Source: Ligustrum vulgare (taxonomy: Eukaryota > Streptophyta > Magnoliopsida > Lamiales > Oleaceae). Taken from it: a DNA stretch of 64,000 bases. The DNA is taken from NCBI GenBank assembly GCA_963555705.1, contig OY743180.1, forward strand, positions 39,526,129-39,590,128, given 5' to 3'. Both the position numbers and the translations under genes were made by a program. This document shows, one piece after another, positions 43,429 to 54,449 of the stretch (position 1 is the first letter of the stretch; each line of letters opens with the position of its first letter). The notes beneath the pieces are model-generated. The model ran no database searches. It was not told the origin of the DNA and worked only from the letters and a program-made list of their open reading frames with translations.

Positions 43429-43646
43429 TGGTTGGTATTGAAGAGTTAGCACAAGATAGCGAGGGAGACAGTGACACACATGAATATGAAGAAAAAACTG
43501 ACACAGAGGACGTAGAAGAGGAGGTATGTTCTAAATAAAACATGGAGTTTTTTTATTAGATTAATGTTAATTAGTCACGATTCATACAGTGTATTGTTGC
43601 TATTTTTTAAAGTGAAATATTTTCTTATCTATAGAACGACTATTGA
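43429..43646 (+). pseudogene. CACTA TNPD transposase, 3' end
   Basis: Continues the transposase exon after the retrotransposon: the target duplication TGGTT is followed by GIEELAQDSEGDSDTHEYEEK and an acidic tail to a GAG|GTATGT donor at 43524. The acceptor TTATCTATAG leads to a last exon AACGACTATTGA (43635-43646), giving the C-terminus EENDY. Without the insertion the DUF4216 exon would be open across the junction. Confidence 0.85.
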
Positions 43647-45139
43647 TGGAGGGGATTGCTAAATTATAGTGAATACAGATAATCGTACGTCAAAGGTAAA
43701 GCTCATACATTCAACTAATTTTCAAATTATGTTTGGGAGAAGTATTGGTAAATTTTTAAAATTTTTGTTCTAAAAATTAAGGTGGCGTTCTGTTTGTATT
43801 TTATTTTGTATTTTCATTTTGGAAAAAATTTTGTGTTTCCTGTTTTTATTTTTGTTTCCAAAGTTGCTGAAAACGCGTTTGGTTTGTCATTTTTGAAAAC
43901 TGTTTCTGAAAATGAAAAGCTGAAAAATACATTCTATTTGAAATTTTGCAGAATACTATCTAAATTATTTTGAATGATTTTGCTTGTGGATTAAATTAAA
44001 CAATCTATATTTTTTAACTATTTTTTGTTGGACTAATTAATAATGTCATTAATGTTCAACTCCAAAAAATATTATAAGAAATTAACAATATAATATTCAA
44101 GTCCAAATTACTTCCCCAATACATGTGACTCAAATTACTCACAGAGTTTGACCAAAAAAAATAATTTTAAAAGTCATCTTGACGTTCTGGAGTAATCAAT
44201 CCACATTTGATTACCAATTTCTTCTCGCACTAGTCCATTTGAGCTATTTGACTAATGCATAGACAGAAAATATTCACAAGATTACTAATGTATATCATGC
44301 CGAAAAATCATTTGCAAAGGTCATTAGGAGATCATAATGTATAGGAAAGTGGCATTCATCCTAGGTAATATATTACTGTCATAACTATATCATGCCGAAA
44401 AATCATTTGCAAAGGTCATTAGGAGATCATATGTTATGCCTGTGAATCAACACAAGTCAAGGCCAATAAAAAATTAAGTAACAGAGAAAATGTTTTCTAT
44501 CTTTTGCCCAATTCTCTATTGAGTCATGACAAATATTTTCTCATTATTTGATAGGTAAAATATTTTCTATCTAAGTTGAAAAAAAATTTCGGCACGTTAG
44601 ATCATTTCTGGTGTTGTTATTGAATTTATTTTTTTGAAAATAAAAATTTTATTATGAAATACAATTACTTATAACATTAATAATATAAATCTAATTATAT
44701 TATATTATTATAATGTATAATATAATAATAATATACAAAAAAAATAAAAACAAAGCTTTACCTTGCAGAAGGGGGGGGGGTGGGTCGACCCCCTCCCCTA
44801 TATTTTAAAGGGGGTTGACGCCCCAGTTAAAAACATGAACGAATTTCCTTTTTCCCCTTTTTTTCTCTCTCTCTTTTCAACATCCGAGCTAAAAGTTATT
44901 GTTATCAAAGTTTACCACTTCAAACTATTTTATTTCGATTTATTTTTAAATGTCTACTTTCGTCTTAATTTTCGATACTCTTATTATCATCAACATTGAA
45001 CTTTCATAAAATCATTCTACAATATTCACGGATTAGTTTTGATATATTATTTTTCAACGTTGTGACGAATTCTTAGTTTCACTTTGAAAAATATTTTCTT
45101 ACCATCTATTTTTTTTTCGCTATCAAACAGAGGGCATAA
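43647..45139. other. Non-coding CACTA interior with small repeats
   Basis: 43779-43970 is MITE-like (GGCGTTCTGTTTG..., 'gttgctgaaaacgcgtttggttt') but no partner end was found; related sequence recurs near 62200 and 63100. A 46-bp sequence (TATATCATGCCGAAAAATCA...) is repeated at 44291-44336 and 44386-44431. A G10 run followed by the palindrome GGGTCGACCC is at 44770-44790. No gene. Confidence 0.5.
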
Positions 45140-46070
45140 TTGGCGGTATATCAAAAATATGGCGGTAATCTGAAATGGGACGATAATACACAACCATTCT
45201 CTGTGAAAGCCATTCTTCCCAATCTCTCCATACCTCTCTTGCTCACTCACGGTAAAATCGAAATTCAGACTCGTGTATTCGATTTCTCACACAACCGCGA
45301 TGGAGGCTTTGCAGCTAACCCTCTTGCCCATTCATTTGGTGTGATTTTGGTAAGGGTTTTCTGGTTTTTTTTAAATTAGACAAAGGGATTCAGGTTTATA
45401 TGTATTTGAGTTTTCTGATTTTGCTGTTAATTTTGAATAGGCATTTTAATTAGCAGATGAATTTGTCATTTTGTTTGATAAATTCTATTGGTGGCTACGA
45501 TACTGTGTGTGTTGGGCCTTAAAGGTTATCGTAATGGTAGCTGATTGATCTTCAAGTATGTTCTTCTACATTTCATATTTGTATTTGTATTTTTATTTTA
45601 TTTTTAATTTTTTGATACTATTCTCGTATTTTCTGGTATGATTTTTGGCCATATGTGTACAGGTAGTTCTCTTGAGAACTTAAGTTTCAAGACTCTGTGG
45701 CTATCTTCTGCTCCTTTAATGCCAAATGATTTATTAGAAGATAAATTAATTGGACCTGCTATAAATCATGAACAATATGCGCAGACTACAATTGTTGCCT
45801 ATAGAAATCCTATTGTGCATCCTTTTCATATCTGTTAATGTTCTTGGTTCTTTATGCCATAAAATGCTAAAAACTTGAGATATAATATTTAGATAGAAAA
45901 TTAACAATGTAAACCCAATTTTGCTATCTGCTGAAATTTTTAAGGGGAACTTATAATTATTATTCTTTTTAATCATCTCTTGCTGTTTCTAGCTGTCAAG
46001 CGTCAGCATTCTTTGGTCTATTTTATAGAGACACACAAATCTGGAACTCTGTTCAAGTATGAATAGTTTA
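45140..46070 (+). other. Exon-like pieces of an unidentified gene
   Basis: Three pieces have GT-AG-like borders: 45140 to about 45350 (ends TTGGTAAGGG; contains CTCTTGCTCACTCACGG), 45662-45834 (after ...TGTGTACAG; encodes SSLENLSFKTLWLSSAPLMP and HEQYAQTTIVAYRNPIVHPF) and about 45994-46054 (after TTTCTAG; encodes VKRQHSLVYFIETHKSGTLF). I do not recognise the protein. The pattern suggests a captured genomic fragment of a host gene inside the CACTA element. Confidence 0.35.
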
Positions 46071-46529
46071 AACATTATATGGTCGATGATGAATCGTTGA
46101 TTAGCCTTCATGGAGCACTATATGTTATTAATAATGGTCGTCTCCTTCTATATTTAATTGTCCAATTATGAGTCTCACTAAGAATGAAACAATTGATACT
46201 TAGCATTATTACACAGGGATAAATTCTTCCCAAATTAGATGAGATAATGATGCTTAATTAGCTTCCAGTCCTCTATGGCTAATTTTGACACTTGATATCA
46301 AAGACTATGGCTTCAAAAATGGCAGGATGAAACTTTTCCTTTACATTGTGTATAATCTTATCATGCAAACATAGGAGAAAAGCAATAAGATGCAAATATG
46401 TACTAAACAGGAATGAGAAATGAGGAAACACCTGAGCATTAATGAGTAAAGCTTCATGATCAAAAGTTGGGATTGATATTTGGGTTCTACATCCATACTA
46501 TCTTGATAAAGTAATAGAAGGGGTGCAAC

Positions 46530-47130
46530 TTACCTCACACTAGGCTTGATCCAAACTGGTAGAGAAAACTTGAAGCGAGAAACATCCTCTCGAAGAAAAG
46601 TTTGTATCATGGGGCCATCTAAGTCATAGGTACCTATGTCATATGTCATGTAAGTTGTAGTATTATAATACAGTCCAGAATAGTCATCAGTGAAATATAT
46701 GCAATTCCTAAGGCACTCTGGGTAATCAGAAGCTGAAATGGAGAAAGAATGATTGCTTCCAATAAAGATAGACCAGTCACCCAAAGACTTCACATCCTCC
46801 CACTTCTCATTGCAGACATCCACCCGATAAATTACAAAATTCCATGTTCTGAGAATGAGGAGATCATAAATTTTAGTGTCATACATAATTCTTTGGACCA
46901 CATGTATATGCCCTCCTAGCTCCACAAGATATATAGAGGTTTCGCCAAGCTCATTATCAACCTCTTGTACTGGTGAAGATATGGTCTTTAAATGAGAGCC
47001 TTTTGAATCATAGATTGTAATGTCACCAGAGGAATCAACAGAATAGAAGATATTTGGGGTTTTTCTGATAGAACATAATGCAGTGATGGTTCTAATAGAT
47101 ATATTACATGAAGACTTTCCAAATTTAGAT
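46530..47130 (-). pseudogene. DUF295 (KIB1-4, F-box associated) beta-propeller fragment
   Basis: Open on the minus strand from about 47130, just after a TGA, to 46530. Typical of the DUF295 domain of plant F-box proteins: SIRTITALCSIRK, FYSVDSSGDITIYDSKGS, IYLVELGGHIHVVQR, FVIYRVDVCNEKWEDVKSLG, DWSIFIGSNHSFSISASDYP, NCIYFTDDYSG and a final VWIKPS. The F-box half is missing and there is no start codon. AG|GTAAGT at about 46530 could be a splice donor, or the frame simply ends. It lies between the two CACTA genes, in opposite orientation, so it is probably a captured fragment. Confidence 0.7.
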
Positions 47131-47491
47131 TCTCATTTTAGGTAAAGTAATTAGGGTTTAGTCATAAGACTTCTTTAAACCCTATCTAGAGAGGATATTT
47201 GCGTTGTAATACTTAAGACTTATTTTGAAGTAAAACCGTAATTCTCTCCTCCAATTTCTGCTTCTCTTTCTTCTTTCTCGTGTCTCTGGCTCCTCCCCCT
47301 TTTTAGTTTGCCTTCTCTTTCTACCTCTCTTATTCTTCTCCTCTTGTTCTTCCCTTTCCCCTTCTTCCATCTGGATATTTCTTCATGCTGTGTAATTTTT
47401 TTCCTATTGTTTTCAATAGTACTTAGAAAATATTATGATAACATTCGCCATGTTTCTGTTTCTTTTTTTATTTAGATAATAGTGATTGGTC

Positions 47492-49134
47492 ATGAATGAT
47501 TATCGACCAACAGGAGGACGTGGCAGCACCTCAAGAACTAGAGCAAGGTCCTCCCCTGCAAGTAGAGATGAGGCAATCAACAGAGATGAGGCACATTTAA
47601 GTGATGAACTAAATAGTGAAGAGGAAGTGATTGGCCTAAGAAATATCAACGATGCTACCGAGGAGGAATCATCTCCAAGGGAAGAAAATGGTAGGAGAGT
47701 TAGGCGGCGGGGTCCTAATCAGGGTACTCCTATCCCTAATTCACTTGGACGGCGTGAAACTATTGTTCTTGAAACACGAGAGAGGTATCTTCAAAATTAT
47801 TTTACTCAATTTCTACTTACCTCTTCTATTAATAATAAAATATGTTTTCATGTTACAACTTGGTTTTATTTTAGTTTCGATAGTATTCCGGCCACGAGAG
47901 AAGTAATGTGCATCGTGAAAGGATTCACGCATGGTCGTTATACTAGTTACGGTGATGTGCCTGATGACTTGCACGAGAATATGTTCAGAGCGTTTGCAGT
48001 AATTTCAATATACTTTTTCGCTTGAAATTTTTATATTTACATATTATTACCTGCAAGTAATATGAAATATTACATCAATTTTTTAAATTGCTTTAGGAGA
48101 AATTCAAATGGCCAGATCATACAGATAGTGAATTAGATATGGTATTTCGGAATATAGCTAGTAAACGATTGCGAGATATCTATTGTGGACTTCGAGCACG
48201 CTTTAAAAAGAAAAGCTATTCAAATAATCCTTTTGATTGGAAGAACTACAAGCCAACTTGGATTGACCATGAAGAATGGCTCAAGCATTTAGAGGAGTGG
48301 AGTACTGAGGAGTGGCAGAAGTTATCTCATACTAATTCGAATAATCGTGCCTCAACAGTGAAGGGTCTGCCACCTAAACATACGGTGGTTCGGTGTCCTA
48401 TGTGGTACATAAGAACCGTTTGGTATTATTCTTGATCTTTATGCTTATTTTTTACAATTAATATTATTTATTCTTAGTATTAACTTTTTCACCCCGTTCA
48501 GGCAAAGGAGTTGAAATGTCCGCCGACTCCAGTGGAGCTTTTTGAGCGAACACATAGGAAACCATCTGGAGAGTTTATAGATGAGAGGTCAAAGAGTACA
48601 TACGTAAGAATGCAATACCTATACACTTATCTCGGATAGTTAGTATTTGTTTTTTTAATGAATTTTATATTGTTTACAGTTATATTTATTTCTTCACTAA
48701 CAATAATATTTTGTTATTTTAATTTTACAGGAAAATTATAATAATGCGATTGAGAAGCAATGGCCAAATCCATCTGAGCGTCCAGAATTCCACCCAGATA
48801 TGTGGATCCAGTCTACGAATGGCATAAACAAGGGTCGTGTATATGGCTTGGGGAATTTACAATTTGCTGAGGAAGTGAGAAATTCCGCTCGACGTTCACA
48901 ATTGCGCTCACAAGGTGCCGAAATAGAGGCACTTAAGAAGTAATTAAGAGAGTCAGAAGAGAAGAGACAGAAGGAAATGGAAGCTGCAGAAGAGAGTAGA
49001 CAAAAGGAATTGAAAGATTTAAAGGTCTCAATGGAAGCTAAAATGGAATCGACTATGGAAGAGAAAATTAGAAACTTTCTTCGAGAAATTGGCTTCGCAA
49101 ATTCTAAGTTCCCATCATCGTTTGGATCATCATA
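47492..49134 (+). pseudogene. CACTA TNPA / Transposase_24 gene
   Basis: Second CACTA gene. Exon 1 (47492 to about 47785): acidic/arginine-rich N-terminus ending GRRETIVLETRER. Exon 2 (about 47875-47998): PATREVMCIVKGFTHG and DDLHENMFRAFA. Exon 3 (48097 to about 48400): EKFKWPDHTDSELDMVFRNI, RLRARFKK-like sequence and NNRASTVKGLPPKHT. Exon 4 (48503-48609): AKELKCPPTPVELFERTHRK. Exon 5 (48731-49134): YNNAIEKQWPNPSERPEFHP, GINKGRVYGLG and a coiled-coil tail. This is the plant Transposase_24 (Ptta/En/Spm) layout; the protein binds subterminal repeats. A TAA inside the coiled coil (48942-48944) truncates it, and the exon 3 end is unclear. Confidence 0.85.
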
Positions 49135-49189
49135 GAAATATAATAATTAGATGATGTGATCATGCATGTATATTCAAACAAATATATTC

Positions 49190-50248
49190 AAAGCCGGTCT
49201 TGATCTCGCACAAGGTAGGGATCAATCTTATTAGCTTAATTAGTTTAGTTCTTCCATCGTCTTTTTCCCCTTTCTTCATGTTCTTACTTTTTACCTGTGC
49301 TCTTTTTTTCTCAGGATTGGCTTTTGACTCGGAATCTCTGAACTTGGCTGCCCAGGCTAAAGCCCGGGCTTCTACTAATAAGAGGACAGATCAAGGGGTA
49401 ATGTAGAGAAAGCACAAAAAAAGACCATGTGCTACCTTCTTAGGTCCCGGAGAGACTTCCCTATGTTTAGGGACAACATGGAGGGGGGACTTGTTGTCCC
49501 GCAGCTCCACCTCCCATGCTAGAGCATGCTTCAAAGGTTGAAGACCAGCCAGAAGGTCCTTCTCTTGCAGAATGTCGGAGGAAGATGAAGGAAGACCTAC
49601 ACCCAAACATTGTGGAGAAGTACAAAACTAAGGTTGACCTCGAGCAAAGGGTCAAGAACTTTATGAGTGTAGCCTTAAAGGTAAGTTACCTGATCTATTC
49701 TCCCTGTTAATTTATATTTTTGGTGAGAAAAATGTCTAACTATTTGCTCAACATGCAAATGCTTAGCATCAAGCAAAGCATCATCCTTCAAGGCCTGGAG
49801 CACAGACAAACGATCAGCTAGCTAGACCACTCTGTCCAGTATGAGGTCAAAAGGTCTAGTGCTGCTTAGTAGAAGGTCAGATGGTTGGAAATCGACCTTA
49901 ACACCGTTACCCAGGAGCGCGACCTTGTAAGAAGGGAGGTCGCGAAGATGGCGGATGAGCATAGACAAGCTAAAGAAAACAAGGACTAACTGAGGTGGGA
50001 GGCTAAGGAGACGTTCAAGAGCTCGAAGGAGTACAAGCTCGTGCTTGGCACTTATCCACTTGACTCCTACTCACAGGCACTTAAACAAGCACGAGCATGG
50101 TGACGGCTTTGCATCCCCAACTTGGATACTATTCCTCTGGCTCAGTTTCTGGAAGGAATTGATGAGTTAGATCTGACTTCCTTTGAGACGGTGCACGAGG
50201 AGGCCAAGATAGAAAACGAGGCCGATGAAGCTAGCGATCCAAATCGTT
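49190..50248 (+). pseudogene. 'Putative gypsy type transposon' protein, C-terminal half
   Basis: Resumes the gene begun at 28078. Seen: AGLDLAQG at 49192-49216, a GT-AG intron-like gap to 49313, basic RKAQKKT-like and MFRDNMEGGLVVPQL (49405-49515), a heptad-rich region (VEKYKTKVDLEQRVKNFM; RDLVRREVAKMADEHRQAKEN) and the family-typical end FKSSKEYKLVLGTYPLDSYS, ALKQARAW, PNLDTIPLAQFLEGIDELDL, stopping at 50248. Several stops and frame changes. A 3' untranslated-like stretch with a polyadenylation-like AATGAAAT follows at about 50368. Confidence 0.6.
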
Positions 50249-50454
50249 AGCTCTAGGTTTTTTCTTTTTGTTGTTATCCCAAGGCATACCCCAGGGCTAT
50301 TTTGTACGTCTTTTGACTTTTTGTACCGGGGTATGCACTGAAGACCTTTGTAAAGTCATTTTATTTCAATGAAATCTCAATTTGCTTCCACGAATTATTT
50401 TACTTTATTTTAAGTTTGATAAGCATTCGTCAAGAACCAATCTGATTTTTACTT

Positions 50455-52435
50455 CGTGATTTAGAAACAAATATCTAGGTCATGCTTTAGGACAAACTTG
50501 TCAATTTAATTCACAAAGAAAGGTCTTTTACTTTGACTTTGTAACTAAAATAATAATAGTAGATGTCGTTCCTTAGGGGACCTCATCAATTTAATTTACA
50601 AAGAAAAATCAAAACATTTTACTTTGTAATTCAAAATAATAATAGGTAGTGATTGTGCCTTAGGGCTACCTTCTTAATTTTATTTACAAATAAATGTCTG
50701 ATCTTTACTTTGTAATTGTGTCTTAGGGCGACCTTGTTAATTTCATTTACAAAGAAAGGTCTGACATTTTACTTTGTGACTTAAAATAATAATAGATAGA
50801 GATCCTGCCTTAAAGCAACATTGTAAATTTAATTTACAAAGAAATGTCTGACATTTTATTTAATAACTTAAAATAATAATAAATAAAGGTCATGCCTTAT
50901 GACGTCCTTATCAATTTAATTTACAAAGAAATGTGTGAACTTTTACTTTAATTTAAAATAATAACAGGTAGAGGTCATGCTTTAGGGCGGTCTTGTCAAT
51001 TTAATTCACAAAGAAAGGTCTAGTCTTTTACTTTGTAACATAAAATAATAATAGGGGCAACTTTTTTCAATTTAATTTATAAAGAAATGTCTGGTAGGCT
51101 TGTGCCTTAGGGTAGGGGTGGACAAAAAAATCGGAACCGATATGATCGAACCGAAAAAGTCAGAACCGTATGATTTTTAAAAAATAAAATAGGAAATCGG
51201 TTTTGAAACCGATCTGCTTTTAGAACCGAAAAATTGAAATTAGAACAACGTCTTTGACCCTTGTTTATTTTTTTACGGTTTTAATTGGTTCTCCTAAAAC
51301 TAAAAATCAAAAAAAATTGTAATTTTTTGGGGTAAAGTGAAGATGATTAAGTTCTTTTTATGAAATTTGTTATGTTTCTACTTCATTATAACATTTAACT
51401 TCACACTTTAACTGAAATTATTAGTAAATGAAAATAGAACAAAACTAACTTATTAACAAGCGAAGTTGTAAATGACCACGATGAAGTTAATGAAATATTT
51501 AAATACAAATATAAAATAATTAATAATAATGCATTTAAAACTTATGATTCATCCCACAAGTTTACCATACAAATTTATTGCCATGCTCAAAACACCATAT
51601 AGGCCATTTGTTTGTTATTTTGGTTTATGAATATCTTCTGTTTCATGGAGAATCATATGTTCTCTTCAGGGTGAAAGGATTTTCAAAACCCTTGATCTTG
51701 GTATATTCGGTAGAAGTTTATTTCAGGTTATTGACTCGCTTCCCAAGGTCTGATACTCCTCGATAAAGCTCCCGAAAAATAATTATTATTGTAAAATCGA
51801 ATTAATTTGGTTTTTATTTGGTTCTTGTGATTCAATGGAACCGAATTGTTCCATTTTACAAGAATTGAAAGAATGGTTCGATTCCAGTTCTTAAGATACC
51901 CGAACCGAACTACCCGACGCCCACCCTAACCTTAGGACGACCATGTCAATTTAATTTGTAAGAAAGGTCTGACATTTTTCTTTGTGACTTAAAATGATAA
52001 TTGGTAGAGGTCGTGTCTTAAGACAATCTTATCATTTTAGTTTACGAAGAAAGGTCTGACATTTTAATTTAAAACTCAAAATAATAATAGTTAGAGGTCT
52101 TGCCTATGGAGACTTTGTCAATTTTATTTACAAAAAAATATTTGACATTTTACTTCGTTACTTAATATAATAATCGGTAGAGGTCGTGTCTTGGGACGGC
52201 ATTGTCATTTTAATTTACAAAGGAATGTCTATCATTTTACTTCATAACTTGAAATGATAATAGGTAGATGTCATGTCTTAGGAGACCTTATCAATTTAAT
52301 TTGCAAAGAAATGTCTGACCTTTTATCTTGTAACTTAAAATAATAATAAGTTGAGGTCGTACCTGGTTGTCTTTGTCAGATTAATTTAAAAAGAAATGTC
52401 TGGCCTTTTATTTTGTAACTTAAAATAATATGTAG
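50455..52435 (+). repeat. Degenerate 86-bp tandem array
   Basis: Landmark TCAATTTAATTTACAAAGAAA recurs at about 50501, 50586, 50672, 50735, 50822, 50911, 50996, 51066, then (after the hAT element) 51946, 52031, 52118, 52205, 52291 and 52376: mostly 85-89 bp apart, with two shortened units. Each unit has 'gaccttagggcgaccttgtcaa' and 'actttgtaacttaaaataataatag'-like parts. Probably the 3' region of the gypsy-type element. Confidence 0.88.
51112..51928. mobile_element. Non-autonomous hAT element, 817 bp
   Basis: Left end GTAGGGGTGGACAAAAAAAT, right end (inward) TTAGGGTGGGCGTCGGG; subterminal GAACCGA motifs. Flanked by GCCTTAGG (51104-51111) and ACCTTAGG (51929-51936), 7 of 8 bases matching. It is inserted in the 86-bp array. 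Interior has no recognised transposase. Length and termini resemble the hAT element at 28614-29433. Confidence 0.75.
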
Positions 52436-52452
52436 AAGTGGTTATTCTGTTT

Positions 52453-52785
52453 AAGAGATTTAGCCAAGAGAAGGCAATCCTGCTTAAGAGATTTGGCCAA
52501 GAGGATGTCATCCCACTTAAGGATTTGGTCGAGAGGATGTCATCTCACTTAAGGATTTGGTAGAGAGGATGCCATATTGCTTAAGGGATTTGTTCGAGAT
52601 GAGGCCATCACGCTTAAGGGATTTAGCCAAGAAGAGATCATCCTACTTAAGAGATTTAGCCAAGAATATGTCATCCCATTTAAGGGATTTAGGCATTTAG
52701 GCAAGAGGAGGTCATCCCACTTAAGAGATTTAGCAAAATAGATGTTATCTCACTTAAGGAACTAAGTCAAGAGGATGTCATGCCA
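52453..52785 (+). repeat. 33-bp tandem array, left part
   Basis: About ten degenerate units of about 33 bp built on 'ttaagagatttagccaagaggatgtcatccca'; one unit is enlarged by an internal duplication of GGCATTTA. The array resumes at 61462 after the Athila-like insertion. Confidence 0.9.
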
Positions 52786-54298
52786 TGTTAAGTGTATTTT
52801 ATACACTTATTTGTATGTCTAAATTAGGTGTAATTATTGTCGTTTTGGAATATTTGCTATTTAATTTGTGTTTATCGTTCACTTTTCAGAAAATATCCCA
52901 AAAGATGAAGAATGATGAAATCAATGGAAAAATGACACAATTGGATGTTAATTGGAGCTAAATTGGACAAGTGAGGAGTTTGTGACAACAACCGGGAAAC
53001 ATGCGTGGTGCCAAAGTGAAGAAATCAAAGGTTGGAGGAACGAATTGAAGGATATGAGAGCTTAAATGGGCAAATCAAGAAGAAGATAAAGTTTGGGGAC
53101 TAAATTGCAACAATTGAAAGTTGAGGATTGAAGGTGCAATTAAAAGTCAGGGACTAAATTGTACAGCCGAGAAAAGAGGAAGTCGCGATCGCTGGATACG
53201 TTCCATGCGATCGCGAGATGGTGCAAATTCTTAACCCGAGAGTTTTTAACGTCTACCACGCGATCGCCAGAGGTTCTACCACGCGATCGCGCGGTTGTCT
53301 GACTAAGCCGCAGATCAGATTTTTCTCGCGATTTTTAACAGACTTTGGGCTTTTTGACCTAGGTTTTCTCCAAAACCTATATATACAACATAAGAGGCAC
53401 AAAAATCAGACATTTGCCTCTCCATAGAACGAGCCACAATAGAGAATTCAACATCAAATTCTTGAAGAATCAAGCATTGCAAAGGCGCGTGAATTGAAGA
53501 TAATTGAAGAATCAAAACTTGGTGCAAGATTTCCATTCTTTATATTATCTTTAATGAACGTTAATTTTTATTGTTTTTGTTATTCATTGATGATGTATAA
53601 CTAAATTCTATGTTGGGATGAACGATGTAGCCTAGTTATATTATTTTAATTCCATATTCTTTGTTTTAACGCTTTGATGCACGTGTTGATTTATTATTGC
53701 ATTTAATGCGTGAATGAACTGGCCACTTGTTCATGATTTATTGAGTTATTTCCATAATCCGAGAGGTGAATTAATAATTTAGAACGTGGTAATAAATCCA
53801 GTAATTGAACAAGAGATAGAGATATACTCGTGTTATTATTGCGGTCCTGTGTGAATTCTTGTGTGTTATGCATCTAAATAAGGAATATTCGGACCCTCTG
53901 TAGAGATACATGGTTGACTTATTTAGGTAGAATTGATTTAAACTCGAGAGAGGAATTTCAATTTAAAATAGTGAATTCGACCGAATGCATAATTAGGAAA
54001 TAAAACTTGAATTGGAGTTAATATAATTGGTTAGGTGAAATCGGGATTCCCAACTACTTTACAATCGTATTTAAAAACAAAAGCAATTTCGCAATTTTAT
54101 TTCTTTAGTTTAACTCTTTAGTTGTAACTAAAAATCTCAAACAAATTCGTCCGTTCAAATAGAGTTAGGAACTAACATATTTCGGTACTTAATAGCAGTC
54201 CTCGTGGGACGATAATCCGGACTCTTAGGTCCACTTTATTACTTCTCACAATCCGTGCACTTGCGGGGATATCTTGCATCGCGAGATATTAGTGAACA
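52786..54298 (+). repeat. 5' LTR of the Athila-like element
   Basis: Starts TGTTAAGTG, ends GTGAACA. Four GCGATCGC-type palindromes lie at 53185-53295. 'ccaaaacctatatataca' (53370-53387) is a probable TATA box with transcript start shortly after. The short open frame at 53218-53427 recurs in the 3' LTR and is not a gene. Confidence 0.93.
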
Positions 54299-54320
54299 AG
54301 TTTTTGGCGCCGTTGCCGGG
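54299..54320 (+). other. Primer-binding region of the Athila-like element
   Basis: AGTTTTTGGCGCCGTTGCCGGGGACTG (split: 54299-54325) directly follows the LTR; TGGCGCCGTTGCCGGGGA is the usual sequence at this place in Athila/Tat relatives. Confidence 0.85.
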
Positions 54321-54449
54321 GACTGTTTTTATATTAATATCGATACCCATTAGTTCTTATTTTACTTTGAACTTTAATTATTTTGCTTATTTTGATTATT
54401 TGTATATTATTTTTCAGTTTTTGCTTTTAATTTTTGTTTTCTTTAATTT

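Larger units (their letters stand above)
29485..49190 (+). mobile_element. CACTA (En/Spm) transposon, 3' end lost
   Basis: Begins CACTACAAGAAAAA at 29485, the canonical plant CACTA terminus, followed by a dense subterminal CCGACGG repeat field. It carries both standard genes: a TNPD/TNP2 transposase (30705-43646, split by an LTR element) and a TNPA/Transposase_24 gene (47492-49134). A TTTTTCTTGTAGTG right terminus with its own subterminal repeats should follow but is absent: at about 49190 the sequence returns to the flanking gypsy-type gene. Nonsense codons in both genes show the copy is dead. Confidence 0.85.

Noticed and set aside
44763..44999. 78-codon frame beginning at the G10 run
   Set aside because: Driven by a homopolymer and palindrome; the rest is low-complexity AT-rich sequence.
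47182..47370. Minus-strand frame rich in Glu, Lys and Arg
   Set aside because: Comes from a CT-rich leader-like stretch before the TNPA gene; low complexity and no homology.
53218..53427. 69-codon frame repeated at 60381-60590
   Set aside because: Inside the LTR promoter region of the Athila-like element, with no homology; the opposite-strand frame there is likewise a shadow.
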